Shown here one piece after another: positions 57,540-64,000 of a DNA stretch of 64,000 nt. The notes below the pieces were generated by a model. That model ran no database searches, was not told the origin of the DNA, and saw nothing but the letters and a program-made list of their open reading frames with translations. The stretch is from Ambrosia x helenae (Eukaryota; Streptophyta; Magnoliopsida; Asterales; Asteraceae): positions 99,485,292 through 99,549,291 of the forward strand of contig CM061226.1 of NCBI GenBank assembly GCA_030844895.1. Direction: 5' to 3'. The stretch's first letter is position 1; every line of letters begins with the position of its first letter. Position numbers and translations under genes: made by a program.

Positions 57540-59195
57540 ATTTTCTATTCTTCAATTATTTTTTGTTTAAGATTATAATACTTATAAACACTTGTCTTCT
57601 TATGATGATCGTCTTATTGTGCTATAAAGAATCACGAATATCATATATTTGGATTTGTGTATTTTGTATTAGTGTCGGTCAAATATAAATATGTGTATGT
57701 ATGTATCATCCGATAACACCATATGTTATTAATTGTACAAGTATATATAGTAAAGTTGAATGGTGGGAGGGCGTTATCCCTGCCACCTCAGTTTTTTCTT
57801 CACAAAATTGTGTCCATCCTCAATTTTTTGGGCGCCATTGAAGACTAGGTAGCACAACAACGAGCGCCAACGAACACGTTTGGTGGACATCAATCTAATT
57901 AAACTAATAAAAACCGAAAGTAGTGGATGGGGGCGCCATTGGAAGCAAAAAAACGAAGCCCATTGATAATGTGAGCCTGAGATGACGCAATTGAGCCCCT
58001 AGGGTTTCCAGTCTGCACCACCTAGCCTGACTAATGATTAAGTGAAAACTCTAAATTTTTGTGTTTTTTTTTTTTTTTTTTTTTTTTTGTATTTTAAATT
58101 TTTTTTTGATTATTTTCATGGGTTAGTGTAATACTTAAGAGCTCTCGTCAGTATTCTAAATAAAATAATAATGTATGCATGTGTCAACAACATACAATGG
58201 ATCGTAAATTTTAAGGTGTCACTTTCCACATATCGTCGGTTTTGAAAGCTTTTGCACATGCCATAGTAACGACGAAATATGTGATGTGACATGATTAAAA
58301 ACATAGTTTGCATGCATAAATATAGATGCACCTTGTTTGTTTCTTTTTTGAAGGACAATTTATTGAAAAAAAAAAACATTCTTGACAAGTTGCTAGAGGC
58401 ACGAAGGAAACGACGGTTAATAATAAAGGTATCCTGTTATTTTTAATAAAAATATAAGTTCCTTTGGTAGTAATAAGAACCAAGAATCATGCTAACAATT
58501 ATTCATATTACTGGATTATATCTCGAAAACTTTATAAGATAAACAAATCTTATATGAATGAAGTGATAAAATATATATTATGATGTAACATAAAAATTAA
58601 TTAAAGTACTACAATATAATAAAACAACAATTTTAATCATGTGAATAAGAATGAAAATGTATATTAAAAAATGTACGTTTGGATGAGGGGCAGAGATAGA
58701 AGCAACCATTGCATGGTGTGAGTGATGCGGTGGTCTTGAAGGTATGGCATTTGTTGGAAATGAGTGGTTTTAACCTATTATGCTTTAGATAAAAATAGAA
58801 TTTCTATTTACTTGTTTTAGCATGATTAATGACTTACCTATACATGATTAATGTATTGCCAAAACACATTGTGTTTTTTTCCTGTATGAACAAAAACCCC
58901 TTAAAAATTGGGTTTTTTTTTTCGTTTTTTGTGTAGCACTATGGTAATCGTTGGAAAGATAATAAAACGCTCGTTAATTTGGTGAGTTTTTTTTAAATCT
59001 CGTAAATAAAAGTTAATAACATTTACAAATTTTGGGGAAAACATGAGAGAGAGAAAAACTTTTGAAAAGACATAAGAGCAAGCGTAGTGGGCGGGGAATT
59101 CACGCCCCTGCTCCACTTTAAATGAATTTCATTGGTCATAAAAAATGTGCCCATTCCACGCCGTGAAAAAAAAAACATCCAAACTCATTTTAGAC

Positions 59196-59226
<31 letters not shown>

Positions 59227-59262
59227 ATGCCCAGAGGGTGGTGTGGGGGCGTTTTCAGGGCG
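57540..59262. other. AT-rich intergenic with homopolymers
   Basis: No gene recognised. It holds poly(T) tracts near 58063..58088 and a poly(A) tract at about 59196..59224. A gagcaagcgtagtggg motif near 59074 looks like a MITE end, but I found no partner. Confidence 0.5.
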
Positions 59263-59270
59263 TTTTTTTC

Positions 59271-59690
59271 TAGGGGTGTACAAAATGTTCGCGGCTCGCA
59301 ACTCGCTCACAAAATGCTCGTTTTTATCGAGTCGAGCCGAGCCGATAAACATCTTTTATATACTTAATAATACTTTGAATTAATCAATAAAATATGAAAA
59401 ATAATAGAACAAAAACACAAATTATACAAATAATACTTTTAGTATGCCTTTCATTCATTAAAATATTAGAAAAATAAAAAATATACATGTATATGTGTAA
59501 TTTTATTATTTTTTTTTTTGTTTTTTATTTTATAAATATTTTTAAAAAATAACGAGTTGGCTCGAACATTTACGAGTCGATCTCGAGCTCGGCTTTTCAG
59601 CTCGACCAAAAATACTAGTCGAGCCGAGCTGGCTCGTTTAAGTTCGAGCTCGAGCTTAGCCTGGCTCGGCTCGACTCGATTACACCCCTA
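59271..59690. mobile_element. hAT-type MITE, GCTCG-rich
   Basis: The ends are perfect inverted repeats taggggtgta (left) and tacaccccta (right). The flanking 8-mers (tttttttc and gtttttcc) match only partly, so the duplication has decayed or is obscured by the T run. The interior carries repeats of gctcg/cgagc. TAGGGGTGTA is a standard plant hAT end. Confidence 0.75.
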
Positions 59691-59698
59691 GTTTTTCC

Positions 59699-61205
59699 CC
59701 CTTCCACACCAGATTTTGTTTCCATTACTATGGGGGAGGAAGCCTCTCCTAGTGCTATGTGTCACTTAAAAGTATTTTTTTTTGTTTTGTTTTTTATTAA
59801 GTCTTACCTAATGTCATATTACACACCCAAAATGAGAGATAGCTTAAATAAACGTTATGTAGCTAAAAGTGTTTTCTTTTATTATATGTGCATTGTGTTT
59901 GTGGTTATTCGTCATGTTGAAGTAGAAAACAACGATGTATAAAATATATTTTATTAAAAACTGAAACTCATAAGTATATCTTCGGAATATTTTAAATGGG
60001 TACATCACAATAGACCATATTATTCCTTGCAACACCCTTAGATTGGCCCATGTCCTTCGATGGGACCCTTTTATGTATCTCGAAGGCAGATAAGTATGCA
60101 TCGTAGAGCGGTGTTTAGCGTAGTGAAGTTGTGTTGTATCTCTTAATGACCATAAGATTGTAGTGGAAGTGATGTAATTATTAAAATGGAGTTTGTAGTG
60201 TGCAACATATTTCTATTATTTTAGGGCACCCGCGAGATGCAGCAGGGTCAATGGTTTGCATAGATACTCTCATTTTATGTTAGTTTGACAAGCGTCGTAA
60301 CAAATATATTGGACCAAACAAATTAGTAATCAATATAGTTAAAACTACTAAATCGACTGATTAGAACTTGTCTTCTTTTAGATATGTAAACAATTGGTGA
60401 CTTCGTGAGATCAGAAACTTAAGTTCTATTCCTAGAAGCTTATAGTAGCAGAGAAAACAAAAAAACTATCGAGGAAGATGATAACGCTGCTCATGAAGTA
60501 TATCTACCATATTTTCTTAATGTAATTTATTTACTATAAACATTGAAAGATATGTAAGTTATGTATGTGAAAAGTCACCATATTATTTATATACTAAATA
60601 CATGACCACTATTTATAAGACTATAACATTGATACAAACATAATAAAGACATGAAGGTTATGAATGTAAAGAGTCACCACATTATTGTTAATTTCCTCAT
60701 CAATTTTATAATTATGTTTAAATTAATTTATTCAACAATTTAATATTTAGGTAAAAAGACAATTTTACCCTCTAAATGACTTCAATAATCATTTTACTAT
60801 AAGCAATAAAGGTTGTATTTACTTAAATTTTGCGGGTATCATCCACTGATGCTTTATAATATAGTATAGAAGATAAAGATTCGGGTTGATTCATTAGCGT
60901 GAGCTTGAATTTATGGCATTTCGATTTCTTATTTCTTAACACAAATAACATAAGTAACTAAAACATAGTTAAGTTTTGTTTTCTTTCTATGCTAGTGTTT
61001 AATTTATTTTATTGATTATAATTAGAACTTAAGCAATATACAATTGACGAAAGCAAAATAATATTGTGAACCACACTTCATATAACGTTTAACAAGAACA
61101 TTAAATAGATCAACAAATACCTTCAAAGTCTTAGAACAAATATGGTTTACGTATAAAGTTATATTTGAGCATGCATATATAGATTTATAGAGTTAACTAT
61201 TTCAT
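59699..61205. other. AT-rich intergenic, nothing recognised
   Basis: Only short frames without motifs; no promoter or repeat stood out. Confidence 0.5.
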
Positions 61206-61210
61206 GGCGT

Positions 61211-61960
61211 TCAATGAGGCCATGTTGATTGAAATTGAGGTATGTCTCCATACCCTTCTCCAACCATCCTCTCCATCATCTGTCCTTCATGTCCATTTGT
61301 TCCCTGCAACATCAGTTTTCATCACATGCAGTAAGTGGAAGTAATTATTTATAATACATTATAAACGTATTAGCAAATCTAGAATGTTATATTTATAATT
61401 TTGTCCGTTGTATTTAGTTAACAATATATATGATTCAAGATACACAACTTCTTAACAATGATAGTTAGGAAAGCCATATGTCACCTTCATAGGGGCCATA
61501 TCATCCAATTCAGTAGAGTTGAGGTCAATAGGTCATAGAACATGCTTGCTTCTGAAAGCTTCATGGAGAGAAACTAAAAATGCACAAAGAAGATAAAAAC
61601 TATACTAATTAATTTGGAAAAATATTTTATCATCATATTGTTTGTTTATTGTTTTAATTGTTAGTCGCACAATTAAACTACCTCAATTTGATTCTGCAAC
61701 GATCCAACATAGTTGATCATTACATCCAGCATCACTGGCATTCCCATTGTCTATAACAAATAACTAAATTTAAATTGAGCAAAACAATGATATATTATGA
61801 AGATAAATTTTTGTAATTGTCAAAGAACATATGAACAAGTAGAAAACAATGTATATATGTATATAAAGATTAACTCATATCTTTATACCTTGTAGCATTC
61901 GGGAACCATATCTTGCAAGCGTCTTAACTTCTCATTGATTTTTTTCTCTTCTTATCTAAT
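61211..61960 (-). pseudogene. Broken bHLH transcription-factor gene, BEE-like
   Basis: Four exons on minus with GT/AG borders: about 61889..61960 (EKINEKLRRLQDMVPECYK), 61682..61750 (TMGMPVMLDVMINYVGSLQN), 61485..61573 (FLSMKLSEASMFYDL) and 61211..61303 (GTNGHEGQMMERMVGEGYGD, ending FQSTWPH). This is helix-loop-helix and tail sequence of the BEE/bHLH63-like subgroup, normally CYKTMGMAVMLDEIINYVQS. The basic DNA-binding part and N-terminus are missing. LDEI is changed to LDVM. Exon three contains a short insertion (tgacctattgacct) that shifts the frame, so no full protein can be made. Confidence 0.85.
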
Positions 61961-62385
61961 GAAGACATAATTTTTTTGGACAAAACAACGTTTCAAAGCA
62001 TGAAATTAGCTCTAAGATTTTGTTTGGGGTTATGAAAAGACTATTAGCATTCAAGAAATTGATTATAATGAAGTATATATAATAATTTAGATGAGGGGTT
62101 GAAAGGTCTCACATTTAAGATGCATCATAAGTTAGGTTGTATTTTGTGTTTTAAAAGTTGGACATAAGGGCATAATTGGGATAAGATTTTAGGATGTGAG
62201 GTATTGGATTATGTTAAATTTACTAATCTACCCTCCTAAGTGTCTTAATTGTCACAACTATGCCAATAGTACCCTTAATTTTTTTCCTTAAATATGTTGT
62301 ACATGTTGCTTATTAAGTTGTATAGAAATGCAAATTACCATGTTGTACATCACTCCTCCTTAATAAGATAATATAAATATATATA

Positions 62386-62475
62386 ATTTGTAATCTTGTC
62401 ACTTCCAATTTCATTCATTCTGAAAGGTAGGTATGCGTGTATGATCAATCCTACGAAAGTGACAAGATTACAAAT
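62386..62475. repeat. 19-bp inverted repeat with 52-bp loop
   Basis: atttgtaatcttgtcactt at 62386..62404 and its exact reverse complement at 62457..62475, beside the Mutator-MITE relative. Confidence 0.85.
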
Positions 62476-62515
62476 AATATTCGTCTTTGTACGAATCTAT
62501 ATATATATATGGTAG

Positions 62516-62905
62516 GGTTTCTGTGTGAATATTGGTTTGTGTGAGAAGTGTAGGAAGGATTAAAAAGTGATATGTATGCATATTTTTTGACGTATTCATG
62601 ATGTTTTGATTGTTTTGCTTAGAAAAACACCAAACATAACAAATTAATAACCGAAAACAATGTATTTTAAGCAGAGTGTTTTAAGTAATTACTAGGGTGT
62701 TTTAAGCAGAGTGTTTTAAGTAATTTTCAAGGGTGTTTTATCTGTAATTTAAATTTAATGACTACAATACATTGGATTGTGTTTTAAATTTTTATATATT
62801 GTTGTGTTAAGTGTTTTTCAAGCCAAAACAACCTAATACATCATTCCAAAATAAAAAAACATGATGCATACATATCAATTTTTAATCCTTCCTATATTTT
62901 AAAAA
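62516..62905. mobile_element. Diverged relative of the 8185 Mutator MITE
   Basis: Shares gtgagaagtgt, gaaaaacaccaaaca and the mirrored gtgttttt arm in the same order and spacing as 8185..8591. The ends are not identical and I could not fix a target duplication. Confidence 0.65.
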
Positions 62906-62982
62906 AAAATGGTATGGATCAATGGATGCATGATTTGTTTTAAATAAGGGTGGTTATATTTAAACCCCCCACCTTCTATTTT

Positions 62983-63123
62983 AACCCCCTCAAAGCGCCT
63001 CGCTTAGGCCTAAGCGAGGCGCTTTGAGCTCAATTCGAGGAGGTCAGTACGAGGGGCAGAAAAAGCTGATTTTTAAATTCGAAGCGCCTCGCTTAGGCCT
63101 AAGCGAGGCGCTTCGAGGGGGTA
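62983..63123. repeat. Twin perfect GC-rich palindromes, possible foldback element
   Basis: A 40-bp perfect palindrome (62989..63028) and a 38-bp perfect palindrome (63080..63117) share the core gcgcctcgcttaggcc and its mirror. The outer edges, ccccctc and gaggggg, are also inverted. About 50 bp separate the two. The GC content is far above the flanks. This could be a small foldback transposon or an inverted duplication. Confidence 0.85.
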
Positions 63124-63242
63124 ATTTATTTTGGTAGTTGTTTTGATGTTTTGAGTTGGTTTTTTTTAATTTAATAATTATAAAAAGTTAAAAAAATTTA
63201 AAAAATAATAATAATGTAAAGGTAGATCGTGGAAATCAATTA

Positions 63243-64000
63243 CAGTTATTTGGAATGTTTCTGATCATTACAGTAACGAAATCATTCTCACATGAATATC
63301 CTTTGAAATCAATGGGAAAATAGATAAACAATCCTCATCCACAATGTTCTTACCTATAGCTACCAACGATGATTGCCAGTGAGATTGATAATTGGACAGG
63401 TTAGCCAGGTGTTTGTCAAAAAGGTAGAGCACACCACTAGAGCAAAAAGTTGTGTGTATGAATAGTGACCCTCTGGCAAACCTGTGTAAAGGACTAAAGC
63501 CACATATCTTGCCATTAATACCAACGATGATTGCCAGAGGGTCACTATTCATATATAAAGAACATTAATCGGTTTTATTTAGCGTAAAAAGTTCATTGTA
63601 CATATACCTCCTTATCTAAAACAAATCACATCATTGTACATATACCTGATTAGACCACGTACAATGATTCATCAAACTCATCGTTAGCGCCGATCCGATT
63701 GTTAAAAGTATCAAGACTATGAAATTAGTAAAACAACTGAATTTTACTTGCTTGCATGAAAAGTTCATTGTACATATACCTCCTTATCTAAAACAAATCA
63801 CATCATTGTAGAGGTTACTAGGTTACTCATTACCGTTGGACGTTGAAGGTAAACATGGACAGTGAGAAGTGAGATTGATAACTTCTCTATGGAAGTTGCT
63901 AAAATAGTTAAACAAAAGCTGAAATTGAACAGTTATTTCGAATGTTCCTGATCATTACAGTAATACTTGGATCCGGTTCGAGTCTAAAGCTTCGTGTGTC
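63243..64000. repeat. Mosaic of short direct and inverted repeats
   Basis: A 22-bp perfect inverted repeat (63457..63478 and 63532..63553) contains agtgaccctctggc. A roughly 50-bp direct repeat containing cattgtacatatacctcctt lies at 63589..63638 and 63761..63810. A third pair around ctgatcattacagtaa is at about 63259 and 63947. The minus-strand frame 63268..63552 has no recognised domain. Confidence 0.7.

Noticed and set aside
63268..63552. 94-residue minus frame, briefly considered ankyrin-like
   Set aside because: No repeat consensus holds and the frame spans a 22-bp inverted repeat.

Overview
The window is plant nuclear DNA, almost certainly from a eudicot with a large repeat-rich genome. 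The evidence is chromoviral, Tekay-like and Athila-like LTR retrotransposons, L1- and RTE-clade LINEs, plant Helitrons, hAT, Mutator and Harbinger MITEs, GT-AG introns, and a histidine-rich secretory gene with a plant-type TATA box. Several repeat types recall Asteraceae (sunflower/daisy family), but that is inference from memory. Host genes are few: one apparently intact intronless gene (12696..13217) and one broken bHLH transcription-factor copy (61211..61960). Nearly everything else is mobile DNA or debris.

Layout. 1-2.4 kb: LINE RT scrap, a long GA microsatellite, a 529-bp hAT MITE and a second MITE-like block. 2388-7931: a young, nearly complete Ty3/gypsy chromovirus whose LTRs differ at three positions. 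8.2-8.6 kb: a Mutator-type MITE. 8698-10630: a small non-autonomous LTR element with no difference seen between its LTRs; each LTR carries three tandem hairpins whose stems differ but whose internal loop is constant. 11.6 kb: another hAT MITE. 12.7-13.2 kb: the His-rich gene. 15427-18373: a Mutator-like element with 182-bp terminal inverted repeats and a perfect 9-bp target duplication; it carries a GRF zinc-finger ORF, an 82-bp minisatellite, a second small ORF and a transposase N-terminal remnant.

19.2-47.4 kb is a deep nest. A retroelement LTR (19170-25974) is split by a reverse-oriented Helitron. Downstream lies an L1-type ORF1. A second L1 LINE (27223-47160) sits in that ORF1 with a 15-bp target duplication. 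A Tekay-like Ty3/gypsy element (29241-47074) sits in that LINE. An Athila-like gag-protease element (30844-38024) sits in one LTR of the Tekay element. An RTE LINE (47372-49250) follows. The duplications at each junction let the order of insertion be read.

49.3-64 kb: SINEs, a Harbinger MITE, a 4.5-kb Helitron (52262-56799) with both canonical ends, a helicase C-terminal exon and captured exons of a NIK-type LRR receptor kinase, then a hAT MITE, the bHLH pseudogene, a relative of the Mutator MITE, and a pair of near-identical perfect GC-rich palindromes. No rRNA or genuine tRNA gene was seen.
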